Below the pieces are notes generated by a model. That model was not told the DNA's origin and ran no database searches. It saw only the letters and a list, made by a program, of their open reading frames with translations. This document shows, one piece after another, positions 1 to 5,025 of a stretch of DNA of 5,025 nucleotides; position 1 is the first letter of the stretch; each line of letters begins with the position of its first letter. The translations under genes were made by a program, and so were the position numbers. The stretch spans positions 1 to 5,025 of the forward strand of contig JAHDCN010000225.1 in NCBI GenBank assembly GCA_020629815.1, given 5' to 3'. This DNA comes from Verrucomicrobiota bacterium. Lineage in GTDB: Bacteria; Verrucomicrobiota; Verrucomicrobiia; Verrucomicrobiales; DEV007.

Positions 1-171
1 TTAAGGGGCTCACTAGAGGGGGGTAATACACCTACTCCCGAACAAGTTGGGGAATGGTTTGTTAATATTTACGAAGAAGTTGGTCTGGGCTATATGGATA
101 GCGAAGAACGTCTGATAGTTCAGGATGTATTAGAGAAGATCTGTAATTTGGCTGATATTTACTACAAATAG
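1..171 (+). CDS. 3' end of an unrecognised protein (partial, start outside window)
   Basis: Reading frame 1 is open from the first base to a TAG at 169-171 and gives 56 C-terminal residues. The translation looks like a real protein: a TPEQVGEWF segment followed by two amphipathic, acidic helices (around WFVNIYEEVG and SEERLIVQDVLEKIC) and an aromatic, lysine-ended tail. I do not recognise the family. No membrane segment or metal motif is visible. The DNA is clearly poorer in G+C than the operon that begins at 491, so this gene probably has a different history or belongs to a separate unit. A minus-strand reading frame (62-361) overlaps it tail to tail; both cannot easily be real over 62-171, and I favour this one because its composition is more protein-like there. 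Moderate confidence that it is coding; function unknown. Confidence 0.5.
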   Translation, partial: LRGSLEGGNTPTPEQVGEWFVNIYEEVGLGYMDSEERLIVQDVLEKICNLADIYYK

Positions 172-361
172 AGGCGTTCTGACTAAACAAGCAAGGAAGA
201 ACAATCGAATGAGTTAGGGGTATCACAACCTCAATCTTGAAATCGAAAGGGCGCTGCCAGAAGCGTTCGGCAGAGGGAAAGGCATCATAGTAGGTCGAGC
301 GCCGGCTGACTGTTCTTACAATTTCCGCCAAAAGAATAAAACCCAAACCAATAATTTCCAC
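62..361 (-). CDS. doubtful small hypothetical protein, possibly a broken gene
   Basis: A 99-codon frame opens at a GTG (complement of 359-361). The N-terminal part contains a hydrophobic segment of about 13 residues (IIGLGFILLAEIV) followed by an SRRSTYYDAF segment, which could be one membrane helix with a cytoplasmic tail. The second half, over 62-171, lies antisense to the plus-strand gene end and looks random. Just upstream on the same strand, a different frame starts at an ATG around 408 and reads another hydrophobic stretch (FIRDFWFLLAWGLG) before running out of frame at a G-run near 362-369. Joining the two by a one-base shift would give a longer membrane-like N-terminus. No homologue is recognised, and I consider it more likely spurious or a remnant than an intact gene. 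Confidence 0.15.
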   Translation of the reverse strand: MEIIGLGFILLAEIVRTVSRRSTYYDAFPSAERFWQRPFDFKIEVVIPLTHSIVLPCLFSQNASICSKYQPNYRSSLIHPELSDVLRYPYSPDQLLRKY

Positions 362-490
362 CCAACCCCCACGCCAGCAAAAACCAAAAATCCCGGATGA
401 AAATCATTCCAAGATGCGGGGAATTCTTTTCATCCTTCGCAATCGAATGGCTGTGGGGGTTGGCGTTCTATCTGCGCTTTTCGGGCGTAG
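172..490. other. intergenic region with no firmly supported gene
   Basis: These 319 bases separate the upstream gene end from the cytochrome operon. Three weak signals are present. (1) A minus-strand frame runs from a GTG at 361 down to 62; its first 50 or so codons read as a short hydrophobic stretch (IIGLGFILLAEIV) followed by an aromatic, basic segment. (2) A plus-strand frame from ATG 397 to TGA 553-555 would encode 52 residues with no recognised motif. (3) CTGCC at 254-258 and GGCAG at 269-273 form a small inverted repeat, but with a 10-base loop and no T-run it is not a convincing terminator. The promoter of the operon should lie here or inside 360-490, but I see no pair of -35 and -10 boxes I would defend. 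G+C content rises noticeably at about position 400. Confidence 0.5.
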
Positions 491-2506
491 ATGGGTTCCT
501 TCTATGCATCGCGAAAGAAGCGACGACGCGCGTCCGGTGGGCTTCGGCTGGATGACGGAAGTCGCATTGTCGTGGTCGGCAATGGCATGGTGGGGCACCG
601 GTTTTGCCGGGAACTGGTCGGCCTGGAGCTGACGGAGAAATTCTCGGTCACTGTCGTCGGCGAGGAGGACGTCGCTGCTTATGATCGGATTCAGCTGTCC
701 GGCTATGTGGACCATCAGGATCCGGATCGTTTGCTGCTCGACCCGGAAAGCTGGTACGAAGAAAATTCGATTACTCTACAATTAGGCAAGGCGGTCGAGT
801 CGATTGATCGGGACGGGCAGGAAGTGATTCTGGAAGGGGGCGAAACGCTGCCATTTGATCTGCTGATTCTCGCCACTGGTTCCAGACCTGCTGTGCCGCC
901 AATCGAAGGCATTCAACTGCCGGAGGTGTATCTCTACCGGACTCTGGCCGACATCGCGAAGATCACCGACGCCGCCACCGGGAAAAAGTCTGCCTTTATT
1001 ATCGGCGGCGGTTTGTTGGGGCTGGAGGCGGCGCAGGCGGTGCAAAAGCTCGGGCTGCAAGTCTCCGTGGTGGAGCGCGCCCGATTTCTGATGCCGCAGC
1101 AGCTGAATGAAACAGCGGCGGGTTATCTGGAGAAAGAGATTACCAAACAGGGTATTCGCGTGTTTACCGGACAGGGGGAAACACGGATCGAAGAGGCGGA
1201 CAATGGACTGACTCTTCAGCTCACCGGGCGAGGGGAGTATCAGGCGGATCTGGTCATCGTTTCCGCTGGCATCACGCCGAACAGTGAGTTGGCGGAAACC
1301 GCAGATCTCAAGGTTGGAGCGCGGGGCGGGGTAGTGGTCAATGATCAGTTGGAAACGGAGGATGAGCGCATCTTTGCCATCGGAGAATGCGCGCTGTTCG
1401 GCGGACGAATCTACGGACTGGCTGCGCCCGGATTCGCTATGGCGCGGCATGTGGCCAAGCGGATCGCTGGAGAGAAGACGATGTCTTTTCCGACGCCGGA
1501 CACCTCGACCCGATTGAAGATGCTCGGCGTTGATGTCGTCACGGTCGGGGATGCCCTGGAAGACGGCGAGATTATCGAGTTCGAATCGGACGAAGTCTAC
1601 CGGATGCTGGTTCTCGGTCCGCGTGGGCGATTGCGCGGTGCGCTGGGTGTCGGGAAATGGGAAGAGTCAGGGAAGATCCAAACGTTTTTCCAGGAGGAAG
1701 CCCGACTCAAGAATGCCGAGAAACGCTACTTTGAAAAGGAAGGGGTTCTCTCCTTCGGCAGTGGTGAAACTCCGGTGGCTCAGTTGCCGGAAAGCCGGAT
1801 CATTTGCAACTGCCTCGGCGTCAGCAAAGGCACGCTGATGACTTGCCTGGAAAAAGGCGATCCGGATCCGGGCCGACTCGCAGAGGAAACCGGAGCCTCA
1901 ACGATTTGTGGTTCCTGCGATCCGCTGCTGCAGCAGCTGTGTGGCATCAATGTGCCGCGCAAACGGCCGGTGGCTTCGCGGGGACTTTTGGCTGCGTCGG
2001 GATTGGCGTTGCTGGCGGTGATCGTGACCTTTCTCGCGCCGCCGGTGGAAATGGCCAAGTCGGTGGAGTCGTGGTGGTTCAAAGTGGATGTCTTCTGGCG
2101 CGACCGGGTGACCAAGCAGATCACCGGTTTCTCTCTGGCGGGTTTGTTCTTTGCCGGGGTGCTGTTTTCCCTGCGCAAGCGGTTGCCGTGGTTCCGAATC
2201 GGGCACTTTGCCCGCTGGCGTTTCTTTCACGCCGCCTTCGGTCTCACGGCGCTGATCGTGCTGTTTTTCCACACCGGATTCCGCTTCGGCCACAACCTGA
2301 ATTTCTGGCTGATGCTCACCTTCGTGCTGCTCAATCTGCTCGGCGCCGGAGCGGGCATCATTGCCGCGGTCGAGAGCTTCGGCACTTCGTCGGCGGCGCT
2401 GCGCGCGCGCCAGCTACGTCCGTTTTTCACCTGGGCCCACATCGTCCTGTTCTGGCCGCTGCCGGTGCTGCTCCTGTTTCACATTCTCTCTGTCTATCTC
2501 TACTGA
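491..2506 (+). CDS. NirB-like FAD/NAD(P)H oxidoreductase fused to a BFD-like [2Fe-2S] domain and a five-helix di-haem b membrane domain
   Basis: Predicted to move electrons between NAD(P)H in the cytoplasm and a membrane cytochrome b. Residues 25-330 match the pyridine-nucleotide disulfide oxidoreductase fold of the nitrite reductase large subunit: the FAD loop GNGMVGHRF (G30, G32, G35), AYDRIQLS at 63-70, ATGSRP at 128-133, the NAD(P) loop IGGGLLGLEA (171-180) and FAIGEC at 295-300. A NirB-type linker (LKMLGVDV, 342-349) follows. Residues 437-480 form a BFD-like [2Fe-2S] domain with C439, C441, C473 and C476 (CxC, then CGSC). The sirohaem reductase half of NirB is absent. Instead come about five membrane helices (499-518, 544-560, 580-596, 605-627, 647-669), with H580/H594 and H650/H664 each 14 apart, the pattern of a two-haem cytochrome b. 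Basic loops at 562-570 and 638-643 place the flavin side in the cytoplasm. ATG 491 directly follows an in-frame TAG, has no clear ribosome site, and gives an unusual basic leader (RKKRRR); the true start is uncertain. Confidence 0.88.
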   Translation: MGSFYASRKKRRRASGGLRLDDGSRIVVVGNGMVGHRFCRELVGLELTEKFSVTVVGEEDVAAYDRIQLSGYVDHQDPDRLLLDPESWYEENSITLQLGKAVESIDRDGQEVILEGGETLPFDLLILATGSRPAVPPIEGIQLPEVYLYRTLADIAKITDAATGKKSAFIIGGGLLGLEAAQAVQKLGLQVSVVERARFLMPQQLNETAAGYLEKEITKQGIRVFTGQGETRIEEADNGLTLQLTGRGEYQADLVIVSAGITPNSELAETADLKVGARGGVVVNDQLETEDERIFAIGECALFGGRIYGLAAPGFAMARHVAKRIAGEKTMSFPTPDTSTRLKMLGVDVVTVGDALEDGEIIEFESDEVYRMLVLGPRGRLRGALGVGKWEESGKIQTFFQEEARLKNAEKRYFEKEGVLSFGSGETPVAQLPESRIICNCLGVSKGTLMTCLEKGDPDPGRLAEETGASTICGSCDPLLQQLCGINVPRKRPVASRGLLAASGLALLAVIVTFLAPPVEMAKSVESWWFKVDVFWRDRVTKQITGFSLAGLFFAGVLFSLRKRLPWFRIGHFARWRFFHAAFGLTALIVLFFHTGFRFGHNLNFWLMLTFVLLNLLGAGAGIIAAVESFGTSSAALRARQLRPFFTWAHIVLFWPLPVLLLFHILSVYLY

Positions 2507-2510
2507 TGCT
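2502..2510 (+). promoter_or_regulatory. TGATG stop/start overlap (translational coupling)
   Basis: The TGA that ends the NirB-like gene (2504-2506) shares its last A with the ATG of the 11-haem cytochrome (2506-2508). The bases before it are pyrimidine-rich (TCTCTGTCTATCTCTAC) and offer no Shine-Dalgarno site, so the second gene is probably translated by termination-reinitiation, tying the amounts of the two proteins together. This decides the start of the second gene: the same frame is open back to 1804, but everything upstream of 2506 is a shadow of the first gene and 2506 gives a clean membrane anchor. Confidence 0.7.
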
Positions 2511-3966
2511 CGGTTTTCTCAAACAGCGCCTGGCTTTGATCTTGTTTGCCGCCGTCACGGTTGGCATCGGCGGGTGGCTTCTGTACATTCTGCAGGCGGG
2601 GGAGGATAAGTCGGTATTGCTTCCCGGGATCACCACCCACGGTCACTACCAGATCGAGCTGGAATGCGGTGCCTGCCATACCAACGAGAAGGCGGAAAAC
2701 ATCTTCACCTCATCCGGAGTTCACAATTCCTCCTGTCTGCAGTGTCACGGTGAGGATCTCGAAGAGTTCAGTGATTCGCATCCGGTTCGAAAATTCAAGA
2801 ACCCCGAGAACGCCGTGTTTCTCCAGCATGTCGATGCGCTGTCCTGTGTCGCCTGTCACCAGGAGCACAATGAAAAGGTGACCCATCCGATGGGCGTGAC
2901 CATTCCGCCGGACTACTGCGCGCATTGTCATCAGGTCACGCTGGATTCTCTGGAGACGCACAAAAACCTCGGCTTCGAAACCTGCGCCACAGCCGGCTGT
3001 CACAATTATCACGACAACATGGCGTTGGCTCCGAGCTTTTTGCTGAAGCACTTCGCTGAACCGGAGGTCCATCCCGAGCCGGTGGTGAAACAAAGAGATG
3101 CGCTGGCCCGCTGGATTGCCGACGGCGCCAAACCGCGTGAGTCTCTGACGCTGGCCGACTCGGACGCCATCGATGGCTTTTCTCAGGATGCCAGTATCGA
3201 AAAAGACTGGGCCGCATCCGCCCATGCCAAAGCGGGCATCAATTGCTCGGACTGTCATGGCAGCGAAGAGCAGGGCAACTGGATCGCCCGGCCGGGCTAT
3301 GAATCCTGCAAGTCCTGCCACGCCGGTGAGTCGGAAACGTTTTTGAAAGGCAAACACGGAATGCGTCTGGCTCACGGTTTGTCACCGATGACGCCGGGGC
3401 AGGCCAGAGCCGAAATGAATCCCCACATGGCGCACGCCAAGATGGACTGCAATGCCTGCCACCAGACGCATGCCTACGACACGCAATACGCAGCCAGCAA
3501 AGCCTGCATGGAATGTCACCAGGATTCCCACAGTAAGAACTACGCCGGTTCGCCTCACGAAAAACTGTGGTTGGCCGAGCTGTCCGGCGAGGGTAAACCG
3601 GGCACCGGAGTTTCCTGCGCGACCTGTCATATGCCGCGGGTGGAAATGGGCAAGCACGTGCTGGTCAGTCACGATCAAACCGCCAACCTGCGCCCCAACG
3701 ACAAGATGCTGCGCAGCGTCTGCATGGACTGCCACGGCCTCGAATTTTCCATGGATGCCCTGGCGGATGAAAGCCTGATCGAATCGAATTTTTCCGGGCG
3801 CCCGGCCACCAAACACGAAGGCGTGGACTGGGCGGTGAAGACTGCCGTCAGCAAAGGCAACGAGCAGATCATCGAGCTGCTGCAGCAGATCAAAAACGAA
3901 TCTCAATCGGACGGTTTGGAGCCGCCCAAAACAGAAACCAACCAAAAGAACAAAACCAATGAATAA
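2506..3966 (+). CDS. membrane-anchored undecahaem (11-haem) cytochrome c, cytochrome c3-like plus HAO/octahaem-like region
   Basis: 486-residue periplasmic electron carrier or reductase held by an N-terminal helix (about 8-29) with no obvious cleavage site. Ten CxxCH haem sites have their first cysteine at residues 54, 77, 114, 138, 247, 268, 315, 334, 371 and 406. An eleventh is the wider CX4CH site at C160-C165-H166, a spacing known from tetrahaem cytochrome c3. About twenty further histidines could serve as distal ligands. Haems fall in two blocks, five at 54-166 and six at 247-410, split by an 80-residue haem-free linker. The first block (LPGITTHGHYQIE, AGCHNYHDN) resembles multihaem cytochrome c3 family proteins. 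The second (KHGMRLAHG, GVSCATCHMPR, RSVCMDCHG) recalls the hydroxylamine oxidoreductase/octahaem reductase superfamily. No CxxCK site is present, so the NrfA/ONR catalytic haem is missing. Its ATG shares one base with the upstream TGA (TGATG), implying coupled translation with the NirB-like protein, its likely partner. The last 25 residues are polar and probably disordered. Confidence 0.88.
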   Translation: MLGFLKQRLALILFAAVTVGIGGWLLYILQAGEDKSVLLPGITTHGHYQIELECGACHTNEKAENIFTSSGVHNSSCLQCHGEDLEEFSDSHPVRKFKNPENAVFLQHVDALSCVACHQEHNEKVTHPMGVTIPPDYCAHCHQVTLDSLETHKNLGFETCATAGCHNYHDNMALAPSFLLKHFAEPEVHPEPVVKQRDALARWIADGAKPRESLTLADSDAIDGFSQDASIEKDWAASAHAKAGINCSDCHGSEEQGNWIARPGYESCKSCHAGESETFLKGKHGMRLAHGLSPMTPGQARAEMNPHMAHAKMDCNACHQTHAYDTQYAASKACMECHQDSHSKNYAGSPHEKLWLAELSGEGKPGTGVSCATCHMPRVEMGKHVLVSHDQTANLRPNDKMLRSVCMDCHGLEFSMDALADESLIESNFSGRPATKHEGVDWAVKTAVSKGNEQIIELLQQIKNESQSDGLEPPKTETNQKNKTNE

Positions 3967-4573
3967 ACAAACCATAATCGGCTTACTACTTGTTGTAGTG
4001 ACCGGAACGTTTGCCGTGGGCAGCCTGACGTCTTGTGGAGGTTCGGCCGCGCCAACCGGCTACACCGCTGAGCAAGTTGCGGAGGCGCTCTATGTAGCGT
4101 TGAAATCAGACCGGAAAGTCTACGCGAGTAAAATCGTTAACCGTCTGGTCAAGGAGGAGGGCGTGATCAAAGCCCACGAAGAGTGGAAGGAAAACAAAGC
4201 GCTGCTTTTGCCGGCTCAGTTTTTCCGTGAAGGAGCGGAGGAAGTCGATGCTGCGGAGAAACCCTTTGAGTATTCCTATTCGCTCCAGTCGACCTGGCCT
4301 CTGAACTACGAGAACGCCAAGAAGAAAACACCGGCGGTCGAGGAGGGGCTGAAAGCTGTCTCCGATCCGGCCAGTGAATTCTACGGCAAGAAATGGGTCG
4401 GCGAAGAAGAGCTCGGCGGGAAGACCTACTTCGTCGGCATCTATCCGGACCGCGCCGTCGCTCCGGCCTGTTGGCAGTGTCACAACGATCACGAAAACCG
4501 GAAGCCCGAATATCCTGAGTTCAAAAAGAACGACGTGATGGGCGGCATTGTGATTCGTATTCCGAAAAACTAA
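3959..4573 (+). CDS. lipoprotein monohaem cytochrome of the DUF3365 / Tll0287-like family
   Basis: 204-residue predicted periplasmic lipoprotein. A short basic N-terminus and hydrophobic stretch (6-22) lead to a lipobox LTSC with the modified cysteine at C26, followed by GGSAAP. The rest matches the DUF3365/Tll0287-like c-type haem fold: an N-terminal helical part (TAEQVAEAL onwards), a central WPLNYENAKK segment (113-122) equivalent to the family's P-x-N-P-x-N-x-A region, EFYGKKW at 140-146, and one haem site CWQCH at 171-175 followed by a Y-P-E-F segment and a GGIVIRIP end (195-202). Members are often sensor or electron-carrier domains; here, free-standing and lipid-anchored, an electron-transfer or small-molecule-binding role beside the multihaem cytochrome is more likely. 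Glycine after the lipid cysteine is not the inner-membrane retention signal known in E. coli, so an outer-membrane location is possible. The start overlaps the previous stop by 8 bases, consistent with coupled translation. The A-rich leader has no strong ribosome site. Confidence 0.87.
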   Translation: MNKQTIIGLLLVVVTGTFAVGSLTSCGGSAAPTGYTAEQVAEALYVALKSDRKVYASKIVNRLVKEEGVIKAHEEWKENKALLLPAQFFREGAEEVDAAEKPFEYSYSLQSTWPLNYENAKKKTPAVEEGLKAVSDPASEFYGKKWVGEEELGGKTYFVGIYPDRAVAPACWQCHNDHENRKPEYPEFKKNDVMGGIVIRIPKN

Positions 4574-4578
4574 TCCAC

Positions 4579-4995
4579 GTGAAATTCATCATGAAAGCGC
4601 TGCGAATCGCGAACGCTGTATTGGTCACGGGATGCATGCTTTCTCTACTTTCCTGCGGCGGGGCCGGAACTCCGGCCCCCGTTGCAGAGAAGGAGAAGCC
4701 GGCTCACTCCTGGGAATGGACACCGGACGATCCCGTTCTGGTTCAGGGCAAAGAAGTCTATATGGCGGAATGTTCCCTTTGTCACAATGAAGGGGAAGAG
4801 GGCGCTCCGCAGATTGGCTCGGCAGCCAAATGGGAAAGCCGTATTGCCACCGGCGAAGCGAAGCTGGTAGAGCGTGCGATTGCCGGTTTCCTCGGCGACG
4901 ACGGAGAGATGCCCGCGCGGGGTGGTTCCGACTACCTGACCGACGAGCAAATGACCGCGGCGGTGAAATTCATGATCGCAGCACCGAAGAAATAA
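4579..4995 (+). CDS. lipoprotein cytochrome c, c5-like
   Basis: Small class I cytochrome c, 138 residues from the GTG at 4579, or 134 from the ATG at 4591, which gives a more ordinary signal peptide (MKALRIANAVL). The preferred lipobox is LLSC with C26 (GTG numbering), followed by GG exactly as in the gene before it; an earlier VTGC (C19) also fits the lipobox rule but leaves a short hydrophobic core. One haem site CSLCH lies at 65-69, with the c5-type signature EEGAPQIGSAAKWESRI after it and the likely axial methionine M111 in EMPARGG. A final helix (LTDEQMTAAVKFMI, 120-133) completes the fold. It probably acts as a mobile or tethered one-electron shuttle between the multihaem cytochrome and another redox partner. 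It begins 5 bases after the previous stop and is surely in the same operon. No strong ribosome site is visible before either start. The call of c5 rather than another small cytochrome is by motif only. Confidence 0.88.
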   Translation: MKFIMKALRIANAVLVTGCMLSLLSCGGAGTPAPVAEKEKPAHSWEWTPDDPVLVQGKEVYMAECSLCHNEGEEGAPQIGSAAKWESRIATGEAKLVERAIAGFLGDDGEMPARGGSDYLTDEQMTAAVKFMIAAPKK

Positions 4996-5025
4996 CTAAG
5001 CATTAACGAAACCTAGAAAGAGAAA
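4996..5025. other. short tail after the last gene
   Basis: Thirty A-rich bases follow the last stop. No hairpin or T-run terminator is present, and the final AGAAAGAGAAA could be the leader of a further gene, so the operon may continue past the window. Confidence 0.4.

Noticed and set aside
254..273. Small inverted repeat CTGCC/GGCAG as a terminator for the upstream gene
   Set aside because: Only a 5-base stem with a 10-base loop and no following T-run; it could arise by chance.
305..345. Possible -35/-10 promoter in TGACTG...GAATAA
   Set aside because: Poor match to consensus and about 150 bases from the gene start; too common a pattern in AT-rich DNA to claim.
397..555. 52-residue plus-strand frame starting at ATG 397
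   Set aside because: No recognised motif, no good ribosome site, and it overlaps the start of the flavoprotein; kept only as a note.
782..1450. Long minus-strand reading frame of 222 codons opposite the flavoprotein
   Set aside because: It lies wholly antisense to well-supported FAD/NAD motifs and has no recognisable domain; a GC-rich shadow.
1804..2505. Upstream extension of the 11-haem cytochrome frame, giving a 720-residue protein
   Set aside because: The region is out of frame within the cysteine cluster and membrane helices of the first gene; its translation is arginine- and alanine-rich nonsense, and the ATG at 2506 gives a proper anchor.
2506..3966. Calling the multihaem protein NrfA nitrite reductase or true hydroxylamine oxidoreductase
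   Set aside because: No CxxCK catalytic haem is present, the haem count is eleven rather than five or eight, and similarity is limited to short motifs in the C-terminal half.
2710..3975. Two long minus-strand frames opposite the 11-haem cytochrome
   Set aside because: They mirror the haem motifs on the plus strand and show composition typical of antisense shadows (rich in Val, Arg, Gly with no domain).
1..5025. CRISPR array, tRNA, rRNA, insertion sequence or tandem repeats
   Set aside because: No regularly spaced repeats, cloverleaf-like segment, ribosomal RNA signature or transposase motif was seen on either strand.

Overview
The window holds one compact plus-strand operon of electron-transfer genes (positions 491-4995), preceded by about 490 bases of lower-GC sequence that does not belong to it. 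The operon looks like DNA from a Gram-negative bacterium of moderately high GC. It has two Sec-type lipoprotein signals, several covalent c-type haem sites and a NirB-like flavoprotein. I cannot name the organism. A marine or anoxic-zone member of the Planctomycetes-Verrucomicrobia-Lentisphaerae group or of the Proteobacteria would fit, but that is only an impression. Recognisable Shine-Dalgarno sequences are weak or missing before all four genes.

Layout. Positions 1-171 are the open 3' end of an unrecognised gene that starts outside the window. Positions 172-490 carry no gene I can support firmly, only a doubtful minus-strand reading frame and a short plus-strand one. At 491-2506 is a three-part membrane oxidoreductase: a NirB-type FAD/NAD(P)H domain, a BFD-like [2Fe-2S] domain and a five-helix membrane domain whose histidine spacing suggests two b haems. 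At 2506-3966, sharing one base with the previous gene, is a membrane-anchored cytochrome with eleven predicted c haems. At 3959-4573 (8-base overlap) is a lipoprotein monohaem cytochrome of the DUF3365/Tll0287-like family. At 4579-4995 is a lipoprotein cytochrome c of the c5 type.

How they may work together. The order of domains reads like a wire from the cytoplasm to the cell surface: NAD(P)H, FAD, [2Fe-2S], inner b haem, outer b haem, an eleven-haem periplasmic cytochrome, then two small lipid-anchored cytochromes. Predicted topology agrees, since positive charges lie on the cytoplasmic loops if the flavin domain is cytoplasmic. The final acceptor or donor is not visible. The C-terminal half of the multihaem protein recalls the hydroxylamine oxidoreductase/octahaem reductase superfamily, so a periplasmic nitrogen or sulfur oxyanion reductase, or a relay to an unseen partner, are both open. 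The flavoprotein lacks the sirohaem half of true NirB, so this is not a standard cytoplasmic assimilatory nitrite reductase.

The main uncertainties are the true start of the first gene, where a single-base frameshift near 555-561 would create a much more typical NirB-like start, and the function of the 490 bases before it.
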